From: Aquanectria penicillioides
Taxonomy: Eukaryota > Ascomycota > Sordariomycetes > Hypocreales > Nectriaceae
Assembly: GCA_003415625.1 (NCBI GenBank)
Contig: PYIU01000001.1
Location: 8,186,210 to 8,250,209 of the forward strand
Direction of reading: 5' to 3'
Length of the DNA: 64,000 nucleotides
Shown piece after piece: positions 11,898 through 23,699 of this stretch. The notes beneath the pieces were generated by a model. The model saw only the letters and a list, made by a program, of their open reading frames with translations, was not told where the DNA came from and ran no database searches. The position numbers were made by a program, and so were the translations under genes. Each line of letters opens with the position of its first letter. Position 1 is the stretch's first letter.

Positions 11898-13168
11898 TTT
11901 TGAAAAATAATGAGTGGATGTAGATCAACTACAATGTAAAGAGCGTAGCATAAGAAAACACCACGTGAATAGCAGGAAAAGAGAGAATAGTGGTTGACTT
12001 AAAATATCGGGATGTATAGTCCATCTTAAGGAATATTAAATACTGCTCAGGGCTCCCTAGGTGAGCCTATCACCCAACTCTACCTACCGCTAAAGAAGAG
12101 GCAGTCCAAGTCCAAGCCCTGCAAAACAGCGAATTTACTATACGAGATCTAATTAACAAGCGTCCGTGAAACATGCGGCTGAGACATTGAAACAGGAGCC
12201 AGGCTGGCACATAGCAGCCTATTGGCTCAACTGGCGGAAATCTTGCCCCACCAGTCCACCCAGATAATCTCTGGCCGCGTCGCCCGTTTCTTAACTAAGC
12301 TCTTACACACATTTTCCAATTTAACCTCTGTTGAGTGTACAGATTCTGGGCGTTTTCCACTCTCACTATGTGCCCAGCGATGAACCACTTGCAGAATTCC
12401 ATGTTGTTTCGATTCGTGCGCAATCCAATGGCTGTTTCACCAACGGCTTGACAGGCTGGCGGTTCCATCACCTGCTTGTGAAAAGCTTGCCTTGGTGCCT
12501 ATGGCTAGCTGAGGGGCGAATGCGACCGCATCCTAGCATAGCCATTCTAACAAAATTTAACTGCCATCTCGAACCACCCGCCTGCGTTGATAGTATATGC
12601 GTGAAGCATGACACGCTTGGTTCCTCGATTGATGAAAGCTGATGTGCCATCATTTTCATTAAACTAGACGAGCCCTGCAGATAATTAAGGGACAGCCCTG
12701 GGCGGGGTGGCGACTGAAGGATCTACATTGAAACAGGCCCTAAAGTAGCAGCGGCCGCCCGTACGCTAGATCAAGAGCCGGCCTTTGCCGCCAAAATCCA
12801 AGTTGAGAATTCTAGTGCCCCTTCAGATGAACAATATCTTCACCCAACCGTCAGGCATGTATGATGCTTTTATCACTTAGAATGAAAGACGCGATGAGTG
12901 CAAATGATAAACTGCCCAATCTGGCTCAACAATGTCACCCCCTTGCATTAGCGTCGGTCGAAATTTACCAGTGACCACCTTATATAATCTTGCGATGTCA
13001 GTTGCTGCTAGCCTCAATATGTCGGCCTTCTGCATTGTGATCGAGGTTCCGATTGTCGGGGGCTCATTCTGACTGATATATAAGCTTGATATTTCTTCAA
13101 TTTACCAAGTTCGCTCACACTCAATACCACATCATTCCACCAAAAATTTCAACTTGTCGCTTTTCAAA
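11898..13168. other. Divergent intergenic region
   Basis: This separates the LPMO gene from the NmrA-like pseudogene. A TATA-like GATATATAAGC at about 13075-13085 sits about 85 bp before the pseudogene ATG. One open frame at 12331-12642 has no recognisable features. No other gene is supported. Confidence 0.5.
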
Positions 13169-14200
13169 ATGACCCTTCGTACCACTGTTGTCCCTGCATC
13201 AACTCAAACAGGCAAAGAAACGATCTAATGTCTTCTAGAATCTGAGAGTAAGCCCTTTATTCAAGGTATCTGCCGGAACTTATCCAAACTCCCCCTAGAA
13301 TTCTCGAGGCTGCCCATTTCTGTGCTATCCAAGGCAACGTTGCCACTGGACAGGGCCTTGACTTCACAGCAATGTTGACGCCGTCATGTACATCGCTCCG
13401 CCGACATATGATGGCACGGACCAAGCTGAATTCGTGACGCGAGCTTCGAAAAATGTGGAAAATGCTCTCAGGAAATCTCAGAGCGTGAAAAAATTGCTAT
13501 TACATTCGGCGATAGGCTCCCAGTATAACCACGGCATTGTGAGTCCAACGAGGACATGCCCATACCCCTATCGCATTAATCCCAGCCAACTGATAACTAA
13601 CACAGGGTGTGTTGGGACTCAATCATATTTTTGATGTAATTCTTAAATCTGCAGCACCCGAGGTCTTGATTGTGAGGCCTGCTTACTACTATGAGAATTG
13701 GGCCGGTGCTTTGAAGACAATGCAGGCACAAGAAACAATATTTGAGTCGCCAATATCGCCTGCAGACTATGAGATTCCAATGGTAAGTTCCTGTGAGTAA
13801 AATGATGTGATGTAAAGAGTGCGAGAAAAATGCCAACTTTTTGCAGCTGAGCGTGAAGGACGTGGGCGAGTATTGCGCAGCGGTGCTCCTCCAGGAGCCA
13901 TCAAAGCCAGGCTTGTAGTCTGTTAAGTTGTTTCGTCCCCGAAACTACAGTTCACTCGATGTTAAGAACGCAATTGAAGCCGTCACTAAGAAGAAGGGTT
14001 CATTGATCGCCATTGAAAAGGAAGCCCTCACAGAGTGGTATGCGAATCACGTTCCCAACGTGTATGCTCAGAAATTTGCAGAAATGATAACTGCTGTACT
14101 GCCTGGTGGCATCATGGTTAAAGATCTCGAGTATACAGAGGATACAGTCAAGGGGAGAGTTAGGCTGACAGAGGTCATTCAACTTTTGTCTTCAGAATAG
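13169..14200 (+). pseudogene. NmrA-like NAD(P)-binding protein, disabled
   Basis: The product would be a NmrA-like atypical short-chain dehydrogenase (Rossmann fold) of the kind near redox-sensing regulators. It starts with TTVVPASTQTGKETI and ends with DLEYTEDTVKGRVRLTEVI. The gene is broken four times. TAA at 13226-13228 falls where the family has an arginine. Two one-base deletions lie near 13310-13323 and 13372-13380. TAG at 13916-13918 falls where a glutamine is expected (PSPQSVKL-like context). The two introns, about 13539-13606 and 13783-13846, are still GT-AG. Regions on both sides of each break stay clearly similar to the family, so the decay is recent. A function is excluded unless the sequence is in error. 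Confidence 0.85.
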
Positions 14201-14393
14201 GCGGCAATTGTAGCTGTGGGGTGACGGTTATGACATATAGTATAACAATCTCATATTTCTTAAAGCATTGATGCCCTTGCAAGAATACGTTGACAACTGC
14301 ACTTTCGATAGGTGATTAATATGAGTAGAACATACGAAACGCCCTTCAGGATTTAAAAAACTTTCAAACGATAAAATGAGACTTTGTTTGAGT

Positions 14394-14756
14394 TCAGGTC
14401 CTCTTCAACCCTATATTTTCTACGTCGCTGCGTTTAATGTGGCCTTCGCCTCTCTGTTCTCGCCAATAATTGGTAGCTTCCAATATTTCATAACAGCCTT
14501 CCGGGAGCCAACCCCATCTTTCCAAGAAAGGCTTCGTGACTTCCCAGTTCCGATAATTCCATGGCTCTCCCCACACAATAAAGCCTTCCCAATCCTTTTC
14601 ACCATCAGACTCAATGAGATCGTCCCACCGTTGTTGCTCCTCCTCATTAGACAAGTACGCAGACCTGCCGATAAGAAAATTGTCGCGCATCTTAGGGAGT
14701 GGAGACAGATCGATCCACGGGTGTGTGGAATTGTCAGCTGGAGTGTGGTAGGAAAT
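14394..14756 (-). CDS. Small tryptophan-rich protein fragment, unknown
   Basis: A methionine at 14690 opens 98 residues rich in W, E and D (VWGEPWNYRNWEVTKPF, ERWGWLPEGC). The same frame stays open upstream to about 14756, with a possible 3' splice site before it, so the true start may be in a missing upstream exon. I recall similar small hypothetical proteins in Fusarium-type fungi but cannot name a family. It may be a partial gene. No signal peptide or membrane segment is seen. Confidence 0.4.
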   Translation of the reverse strand: MSYHTPADNSTHPWIDLSPLPKMRDNFLIGRSAYLSNEEEQQRWDDLIESDGEKDWEGFIVWGEPWNYRNWEVTKPFLERWGWLPEGCYEILEATNYWREQRGEGHIKRSDVENIGLKRT

Positions 14757-15059
14757 AGGCTGTCAGGGTAAGCTGGCATATGCCCGTCCAACATGAATCT
14801 TGACAAAGGACGAGAAGATGGGGAAATAGCGCTACAGAGCAGCTAATCTGCCTGTATCTTAATCATAGCTGAGCTTCGCGTCAGGCTGTTGATAACATTC
14901 AGTTGCATGAGTTTGGGTAGGTGAGTTGCACTTGGATGGGATGCTGCGTAACTTGCTAAAACTACTAAAATCGATTAATAGCTGCGAACCTATCACCGCT
15001 TCTCCACTGTATGAGTTTAGCCTATTATGCAAGTGCCTGCAAGAGCTTACTGGTAGAGG

Positions 15060-15500
15060 AAAACAACGTAGCATACATCGCCTGGCAGGTATAGGGTAGA
15101 CAGGCTGGCCGAATGGAATGACAAATTAACTGTAAGTAGTTTAAGTATATTAAAGTATTCGATTAACAAGTAGGGGTAAGCTGGTAGAGGGTAAATATAT
15201 TATTAGTCCTCATAGATATAATTGGCCGTAATGGATTTTGCAACACTTATTGTAGTAAAAAAGCTAATGGGTCTTAATACTAAGGTTACTAGAATAACCA
15301 TCCCCAAAATAGTTATAACTTTTCAGCTAATTTTAATGTTTCTTTTAGGTGCTTCCAATTGATCAAGTTGGCTTAATATTTGTTCAGTTTTATTTTAGGC
15401 AACTTGTTCCAGTTTACTATTTTTAGGCCTTTATTTATTTATTTTCCAAATTCCTTTCTACCTTCTCGATTCCTTCACAAGACATCTGTTTCATCGGGGG
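15060..15500. repeat. AT-rich stretch without genes
   Basis: This stretch is rich in TA, TTA and homopolymer T, lacks any open frame of note, and differs from the flanking base composition. It may be the remnant of a repeat degraded by RIP. No terminal repeats or coding trace were seen. Confidence 0.3.
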
Positions 15501-15992
15501 GTGTTAGTGTTCTCCAACTCTATTTCCTTCCTACGTTTTTGTACACCATTCATTAGGTCCATTGAATATTTTCCAGATGTTGAAATAATGGAAAAATTGA
15601 GATCTGTAGCGTTTGTCTATTTAAATCTTAATTTAAAGCTGAAAATTATGTTAAGAGAACCGCCTGTTAAAGTTTCTCTCTAACGTCCGTATCGCCCTTT
15701 CAAGCCTAGCCATCACTGTTTGAAACCATGACAGATCCCATAATTGACTTGTGGTATTTTAGACGAGGCTATGTCCTAGATGGATTCCCTTGGCTCTCAA
15801 TGCAATTAAATGGCTGCGATTTGTTTTACGCGTCTCCAACCATAGCAAGCAAACAATATTTGAGTAACACAATGGTTCCATTTTGTGACCGCCGGATGCT
15901 ACTGTTACCTATGCAAGCACTCAGGCCCCGTTAGAATGAACCGCACTTAGGGTTCTTTAGGAGTGGAATATTAAATTCTCTTTTTCTTTTTA

Positions 15993-17559
15993 CTAACGAG
16001 CCTGTCCAATAAATTCCAGCCCTTGCCAGGAGTGGATTAATTCTTCTTCATCCGTTTCGTTATAGGTGACCACAAACGCTTCAGTGGTTCCGACATTATC
16101 CGCAGTCTTAACAGCACAACCGGATGCCTGGATATCATCTCCAGCTGAGGTTGCCCAGTACTTCTGATCACTATAAGAAGAAGCCTTGTGCCGGCTCTTG
16201 GTCCTAGGTTCTGTTTCGCACCTACATGCAGAAGGACTGTAGGTGAAAGATCCAAGCTCCGTTTGTACATAGTCGGTGGGCGCGTTATTGCTTAATTTTG
16301 AGTGGATCTTACCAAAGCTTAGCCGGACGCTTGGCATGCAGACACAGACTATGCCCACATTGATCTCGATGGTCGACCACTGGACGACTTGAGCGTAACC
16401 CCATGTGGGGTTATGATTGTCTCCATACGACATCAAAGAGCTCAGACGGACAACACTGATGACGGTGTCTCTGCATCAGGTTAGTATCTATCGCTGGTTT
16501 TTACAGGCAGACGCCGGACTCACAATGTGCCAAGCAAGAACATAGCAGCAACCCCGACCTTTTTGGATTTTTTCAAGTTCAAGCCCCTCAATTTCCATAA
16601 AGGAATAACAATCATCCAGATAGATGACGCAATGCTAATACTTGCATTCATCCAAGCTGTCAATACGGCATTGACACAATGACCTTCATGTTCTCCATCC
16701 CACATATTCCAGAAATAGCTAATAGGCCTACAGGGCACTATTGAGACTAGTATGAACGAAAGACCGAATAAAAATACCAGAGCGACTGTAGCCCACAAGA
16801 CTCTTCTGGTCCGCATAGAGGGGAAGATCCTCAGGTAGAAGAAAAGCATAGCGAGTTTTAGGGTTGTAATCTGCATGAGATATAATGTAGTAGCGACGTA
16901 AAAATAGAAGCCAAAGTGGTAGATCTCCTCGGGATCCAATGTCCATACATCTTTCCCAAGTCCATTAGGGAAAATATACGTAATATTGACAATGCTCGTT
17001 GCCATGCTGCCAATGGCAGTTGCTAGGATACACCAGTCATCTAACCCTAAGTGAATCTTGGTAGAAATCTTGCAGGTAAACCGTTGAATTAGTAGCACCC
17101 AAGATATAACAGTGAAAGCGATGATGAGGGTGCTTAGATGTTTGGCGCCCTGGCGAACCGGGTCACCACAGCTCGCCATCGTGATATTTTTCAGCCCTAT
17201 GACGCATATGAGCGGCAGATTTCCTAGTATATGACCCGAGAGTACTTGCGAAGTGCCTCTTTGACCGTGCAAAGCTTCAAAGCACGATGCTCGACGTCTT
17301 GCTTGAAGGCTACATCGCCACACATACAAGTTATGTTGCTGGGTTGGCAACTCGAGTTGGCGACTGCTTCAATGAGAGGGGCGATCTGAAAAGCGTTCGT
17401 TATGATCTTTCAAACTATTTGTTCAAACGAATAATTATTGGCTGAACGTACAGAACATGTCGGTAGTTGACCAAGGAGTTCCAAGAACTTGCTCGAAGCC
17501 GATGATACATTGGAGTAAAATAGTCCTGCAATGGCTAAGATCAATCGAAAACCGAACAT
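15993..17559 (-). CDS. CFEM-containing PTH11-type GPCR-like receptor
   Basis: Four exons (17559-17452, 17385-17250, 17196-16524, 16470-15993) give 464 residues. The second intron (17249-17197) is GC-AG with the consensus GCAAGT; the others are GT-AG. A signal peptide (about 1-21) precedes a CFEM-like domain at about 32-80, with cysteines at 35, 49, 56, 58 and 75. A fungal rhodopsin-type seven-helix domain follows, beginning near NITMASCGDPVRQ. It includes LGLDDWCILATAIGS and IVPCRPISYFWN. The tail of about 110 residues is polar. PTH11-type receptors act at the plasma membrane and in pathogens can sense host surfaces; this gene's ligand is unknown. The CFEM domain has five of the usual eight cysteines, and R70 sits near where one is expected. 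Confidence 0.85.
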
Positions 17560-18962
17560 GGTTCGTGTCGTATAAACATGTATGATGCAAGTTATCCCAC
17601 AGGAGAGGAATGAAACCACGGGGTCCCAGGGGAATTTGGATTCACGGTACGAATGAGTTTCAGAATTTTAGATGCGCATGTCAAATATCTCGTGTAGGTT
17701 GAAGACGTATTGCACAACCCCACATGGGGCACTCGCCCCAGATCGTCGCCTATTTGTTGTTCTTATGTACATGCAAGGAGTGATCTTAGTACAGTCGCCC
17801 AGAATGTTAGCTATTTTTTGTGCTTACTATGCTGCACTGGAACATGGATGCAAACAGACGAGTGCATCGTTGTGAATCGCATGTGAAACCAAGTTCAGCC
17901 TCCGTTTTGCGGGGAACCCGAGGCCTCGCACTAGTTTGACAGCTCCGTCCACCCGGAATGATCTACAGCCTGTTCGATCTGTAAGGCGGGGTACAGGATT
18001 TGGATGACTAGGACTAGGCTATGTTAAGGAGATTTTGATCTGCCCTCGGATAAGATGGTGTAGACCGGGCCGTGGCATTAGTAGGTTCTTACTGTCTGAG
18101 ATATCTTCAGACAAACGGTTTGGCTAAAGATTTCGGTACCAGAGCGGCAAGTTGAGCCTTGTGTCGATGAGCCAGCAAGGCACAATGATAGGTGGTGCCT
18201 TGCAGGCCGTGGGTAAGCCCATGTGTGATTGATCGTGTAATTATAATCGAAAGTGGAGTAGAATCCAGGCGTCTGTCTCAGATGTGTGTGCAATTCCTAT
18301 TTCACCCGGCTCACGGAACTTTTGAAGTGTCATGGCGGGTGACAAGGTTGCACTGCTGCACATCAGCCATGTGCTGGTCGACGTCGACCACCCTTCGCGG
18401 AAGTGTCCGAAGAAGAAAACTGAGACTGTGTGAAAGTAAAAGCTCTGGTAAGAGTGGAATTGTCCAAGGATTGGATGGCGCTGATCAATTAGTACACCTA
18501 CATAGATCGAGCTGCAGGCCTGTCAATTAGATGTTGTAGTGCGTTTTTTTTTCCAGCTCTTGCCCCTATGTTCATGCATCACATGGAGCCGAGGTTCTAA
18601 CCTGTAATAATTGTACGTCATTAGTTCAACAACACCTCTTGATAATCTTGAATGCACTAGACAAGGGGATAGAAAGCCCTAGAAAGGCTCACAAGATGGC
18701 TGGACTCGGAAATTTCAAACAGTCATATCAAATAGCAAACTTATACCAACATTGGAGCTCTTTGACCCAAGAACTTGTATGTCCATTGAGAGAATGATTG
18801 AGAAAGTCTTGGAATCTTTAGCAGTAGGCATCCATCAACCATCTTGACTCAGAAACGGCAAGAAGGTCATGTGACTCGACACACTTAGATCTCAGTTACT
18901 AAAATACTCTATAGTCTAAGTGACAAATTTTATCCAACAAAGCCAAGGGAAAGAAATACGTA
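17560..18962. other. Intergenic, no supported gene
   Basis: A 1.4 kb gap between the receptor and the bZIP gene. The longest open frame (18192-18530, plus) has no protein-like character that I recognise. Confidence 0.5.
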
Positions 18963-19991
18963 TCATATCAGTAGATGCAGCAAATGAGGGAAGAAGTTCG
19001 CCCACGGCGAATCCATGTGCCAATTCCCAAGTTCAAGAACAGCTGCCTCGAAATCCTTACTGAGAGACATTTTGCCCTCATCATCACAAGAAAATATTTG
19101 GCATTCAGGTGGAAGATCAAGTGTAATCGAGTCCCAATATAGTTTAATTGAGTGCGGAGAGCCCACTTCTGGATGCGAGCATAAAAACTCTCTCAGCCTC
19201 GGCCAAGGAAGAAAATCAATGCAGACAGGATGAGGATGCATCTGTTGTGCAAGAGTTGGCAAAAACCAGGCAGGTAGATCTGAAAAGTTAGACTGATTGG
19301 GTTCTAGTTGCCACTGTCTTAGTTAGTTATTGTCGTGTTTTATCATGCTTTAACATACTCGCATCAGGCGATAGCCAAGGAGGTAACCTCCTATCAATGT
19401 CGCCGTTTTGTCTGTCTTTAGTGCTCGGAGGAACGGTGTCATAATAGAAGTTACGAAATTATCTCCTTCAGAGTGCAGCATCATGCTTGGCAACGGGGGA
19501 GTTCTCGGGAGATTGGTTGTCCCATGTATTGTTTGAGGGAAGGCAATTTGGTGCTTATACAAGCCTGTCACACCGCAATTTTCAAGGCTTTCAAACTGGT
19601 CGGAGTGCTTTGTTCCACAATAGCAGTCCAGCTCACGCAACAGCGAAAATGGCGATGGCTGCATCCATGGTGTTGCAAGGTCCGGCGGGGCACTCAGGTT
19701 TTTGCTGGGACCTAATGATTGGTGGTGGACAGGTTCCAAGATACAAGTTTGGCCGGTGTAGTGTATATTTGAAGATCCGGGATAGATTGACGGTATTCTG
19801 TTGCTCGGCGACAACCTGTGTAAATGTGCTGTAACTGTCTCTAAAGTCTGCCGGATTTGCGATATCTCCGCTTCGATGCGACTCAATTGCACTTTGTGGC
19901 TGTGCCGATTCTCTCGGTGTTTTAGCCGGTCCGCACGCCTCTTCTGGTTTAGTTGGGCTTCGCTTCGAACACGCAACTTGGGGGTGGACAT
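18963..19991 (-). CDS. bZIP-type transcription factor with DUF3425 domain
   Basis: Two exons, 19991-19359 and 19313-18963, with a 45 bp GT-AG intron containing CTAAC, give 327 residues. The N-terminus has a basic region at about 16-35 (NQKRRADRLKHRENRHSHK) and a short hydrophobic heptad stretch after it. This is the degenerate bZIP found with DUF3425 proteins. The C-terminal half carries the DUF3425 pattern: LGYRLMRWQLEP across the splice, HPHPVCIDFLPWPRLREFL, KDFEAAVLELGNWHMDSPW. It is expected to act in the nucleus; targets are unknown. It lies between a receptor and an esterase with long gaps on both sides, so no cluster link is claimed. Confidence 0.87.
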
Positions 19992-21286
19992 TTTGCACAG
20001 TAAAGAGGTTTATCAATGGTCAAAATCTTTTCTTCATAGACAGCAGACAGTACAAAGGTGGCATTTATACTGGCAGCTACAGTTCGCTGCCACATTTCTT
20101 ACTCCTTTCTATTGCCTATTCTTACAATGACTGGCGCCGTTGTGGCGTATTTCATCCTGATGTTACCGAGGTACATTGGTAAGACATGTGAACCATGTTA
20201 CATCTGTGATCTTGCTTACCCGAAAGGAGGAACATACACATAACATGCTAAAAGAAAAGCTAATGATCAACTCCCCGATGTGTGATTTTTCATCTCAGCC
20301 TCCGGTTCCACCAACGGAGCATAACAACAGTCTATTCTCCTATCCTCTGAAGCTTCATTTCTTCACATAGCTGGATCCTCTGATGCCAATTCAATGTAAT
20401 AGCGAGGCCGGTCGTCTTATGGCCAGAGAGTGACGACACCAAATAACTCTGCATCGAGGGTGGAGACGGCCGGAGAAAACCAAACAATGCCCTGCGATAT
20501 ATCCAATCTAACCTCTAGAATTACATTTGCAATCATGCCGAAGAGCTACAACATGCTCTAAAGTAATCCAATGTATTGCGAAGTTAGGACCAGCATTTCG
20601 GGATTGCTTTATAGTTTGAAAAAGGAAAAAAAAACATATTGGATGGGGAATATGTCGAGGTTGTGTTCTAAAGAGCTAGGATAAACGAATGAATGAGTGG
20701 GTGGGAAAGCTTGGAGTTAGAGAAGGGGAGCGCAGAAAGAAACTCGCTTTGTATCTCTGTCTGCCAATGATAGTCATTGAAAAGGTGATATCTAAGCTAC
20801 TATAATTTTAGCTGTTCGTAGCTCTGGAGAAAGCCTTGAAATTACAAATATTAGGCATTTTGATGACGATTTCCTTATTTCCCACACCGGCCACCTTTGA
20901 AACGAAGATTTTGAACTGGGAGCACTTCCAGATACATCATTCCAAATTCCTAACTTCAGAAAGAAAATGCATCACGTCTTATATACATCTTGGTGATTGG
21001 CCTAGAATGATTAATAAGATAGCCTAGGATATGAATCTAGTTAATTATACTATTACAAGTAGATGGAAATGACAGGCCTTTTTAGGGCAATAGGAATGAG
21101 GTTTTTTGGGAAAGTCTTTTGCTAACGTTCGGGCTGCACGTAGTCGCGTTTAGAGCCAAGGAAATAGAACACGTGCACCTGTTTCCTGGCACATAAACAC
21201 GTTGTCAATTGATTCAGAACACACATAACGCATAAAGATGAGCTAGTGCTCGATGGTTGGTAGTGTATAAATGTGGAGACTTTTAT
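19992..21286. other. Intergenic, no supported gene
   Basis: About 1.3 kb, moderately AT-rich toward 20980-21060. Open frames are short and unrecognisable. It holds the bZIP promoter and the 3' flank of the esterase. Confidence 0.5.
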
Positions 21287-22158
21287 CTAAGCTGGAAGAC
21301 CCTTCGCAAGTGTCGCACTCAAGGTGTTGTTGGGCGTGATCCAAGTGGCTAAACGTGGGGCTTGTTTTAGCAATAAATCTGCGACCATGCGCCCAAACAC
21401 AACGCTTCCATAGTCGTTCAGATGTGTGTTATCGCCCGAGACGAGGTTGTATACATGACTAGCCTCCTCGCCGATGGAATTAACATACCAGCGGCTTTGC
21501 TTATTCAGGTCAAGATACATGGTTTTACTCTTTAGTGCGGCAGCGATCGTGCGCAAGCGCTCGTTATGCAACGAGTCCGTTGCGTTATGTTCAGATTCAA
21601 AGTTACGTCGAGTAAGCGGCGTGACAAGAATCTAATCAATGTTAATCAATCTTGGCGCTTCGTTGAGTCGAGTTACGCTTACAGGGTGACCACCTAGCTC
21701 TCGCACGTCTTTCGCAAGATTTTCAAGGTTGGTCTGATACTGGTCAAGGCTGATATTGTATTTTGTTTTTTGGTCGTTATGCCCAAACTGAGTTCTTTTC
21801 ATTAACGATGACCAACAATATTGCAGATTGTGAACCGACTTACTTGAATGGTGACATAGACATTATAATCTTCAACTTTATCCGTGACGTATTGTTTGAC
21901 ATTGGCCCAATCCCCCCCGCTTACAAAAGATACAGTTGTAGCGCCGTTGTGTCCGAGGTTGATGCCCCATGCAGATCGCCGAAGGAAGCTCAGAAATCCG
22001 TTCCCCCAACCACCTCCACCGGCACTCTGCACAGCAGTTGTAGAGTCGCCTGCCAAAATGAAAGCTGGTGGCTTAACAGCTCTCTGTGTGACCTCGATGG
22101 GCAAGGAGGCCGCATTTGCAAGTCCAGATAGGACCGTAATGAAGAGAGGGTACTTCAT
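21287..22158 (-). CDS. Secreted SGNH hydrolase, rhamnogalacturonan acetylesterase-like
   Basis: Three exons, 22158-21844, 21787-21683 and 21631-21287, with GT-AG introns of 56 and 51 bp, give 254 residues, the normal size for this family. A signal peptide covers about residues 1-17. Block I is AGDSTT with the nucleophile S39. Block III is GHND with N109. Block V is GDNTHLND, giving D207 and H210 as the rest of the triad. Such enzymes remove acetyl groups from pectin rhamnogalacturonan (CE12 type). All catalytic blocks are present and the frame is clean. The specific substrate is inferred from overall resemblance. Confidence 0.85.
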
Positions 22159-22231
22159 ATCCCAATGAGAATGTATAATACGACTGAACTAGATAGAATG
22201 AGCTGAAAGCCCATCAACAATCGAATTCCGC

Positions 22232-22246
22232 ATCTTTATATATACT
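22232..22246 (-). promoter_or_regulatory. TATA-like box before the SGNH hydrolase
   Basis: On the minus strand the sequence reads AAGTATATATAAAGATG, about 75-90 bp upstream of the ATG at 22158. This is a typical distance for an ascomycete TATA element. Confidence 0.45.
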
Positions 22247-22249
22247 TGG

Positions 22250-23699
22250 GCGTTATGGTCTGCATCTTCGAAAGACCATAAAAAATTCCACCAATAGGAA
22301 AAATATGAACTATTGACTTTGGAATGGCCTAATCCGACTAAGCTTTGCTGAAGAGTGCTAACCGAGCGGGGTTACATTATTTGGTGACAGGGCGAGCTTG
22401 TTAAGGCCTGGAGTTTCTATGCCGATACCGCCTTTACTTTGACCGTCACCATGCTGGCTTCATTGGCTGACCCGACCAATGGTCCATTTCTTGAGGTTGG
22501 CTCATCTGCCCCTGGGCTCATTCTTGTACGCATTCAACAATTATGATATATGTTTGAACATTTATGATATTGGCTAAAGCCAGAGTTATTTGCAAAGATC
22601 GTGCAACCATGTGATGATACCCTATCTTTTGAGCATTTTAAAGCAACGAATACTTCATCAACTGTCCGATGTGACTGGAAGTAAAAGTACAGGGCCAAGT
22701 TGGAGTGAATGGATTTCCTTCAACGTAATCGTCAGTTGTATTAGGCCGAGGTAATCTAGGGTGAAAATTCATAAGAAGCTGTGATTGGCGGAAAAGTTGC
22801 TTCGACCTCTTGGTGCATATGATACGAGACAAAGCATTGGCTCCGATGGACGAAAGGGGATGGCTAGCCTTGCGTGGGGTATGGTCGTACTACCCCGCAT
22901 TCTGGGTTGATCCTTTGAGTGAACTTCTTCACCACTTGCTCGACACGTGTCTGGAAGAATACTGTGAAAAGCAGGTCATGAAATTAAGTGGGCAACCCAC
23001 ATATGCAAGCTTAGTAGTTCGGATCAAATAGCTTTATTCCCTTTTACCTTAAACGTTGGCCAGCCCTCATCGCCCATTGTATTACTCGTTGGGGCGCAAT
23101 AATTCAACTTAGTTAGAGAAAGAGAAAGTTATTCCATTAAATTGGGTTCTGCAGTTGCCGGCCTAGCGACGCAACTGATTGGTGATATCCACAAACGAAA
23201 CTTCCGTTAGAAGAGCAATGGAATTAGTGAATATACCTGAAACGAACCTAAAAATACACTATGTAGGTGATGACTACCTATGTCCTAGATATGCCTAGGG
23301 CTGATGAGTACAAGCCAGCGTAATTTGCATCGGGATCTACGACTCTGGGCATTAAATTTAAGGCTAAGTGCATTGATTGAAAAGTATGGAAAGGCACGAG
23401 TCGATAGCTGATCTGCACTATCTCAGACACGAAGGAAGTGGGGGTTCTAAGCATGATTTTTAACTATGATTGTTTTCGCGTCTGTTAGGTCTACCTGCAG
23501 GTGTTTGTCTTCATTCTAAGTCTATGAAAGTTTTTCCAAAAACTTCCTATCACATTGAGAAACCCCCCGTGCATTTCTTATCCTGGAGCAGGTGGTTCGT
23601 GCAGGAGAGTCGCGAACTTTGGATTTTACCCTTCCACATTCCCAACTCAAGTATAACCGTGGGGAGTAGTTGTTGCTTCTAGTCTGATCTACTCACACT
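22250..23699. other. Intergenic, no supported gene
   Basis: Short open frames only, for example 22810-23031 on the plus strand, with no recognised features. No repeat boundaries were seen. Confidence 0.45.

Noticed and set aside
13169..13228. The NmrA-like gene starting at a later ATG to avoid the first stop.
   Set aside because: Later stops and frameshifts still prevent a full product, and the cofactor-binding start would be lost.
18192..18530. A 112-residue plus-strand open frame.
   Set aside because: Irregular, cysteine- and arginine-rich composition without domain features; probably chance.
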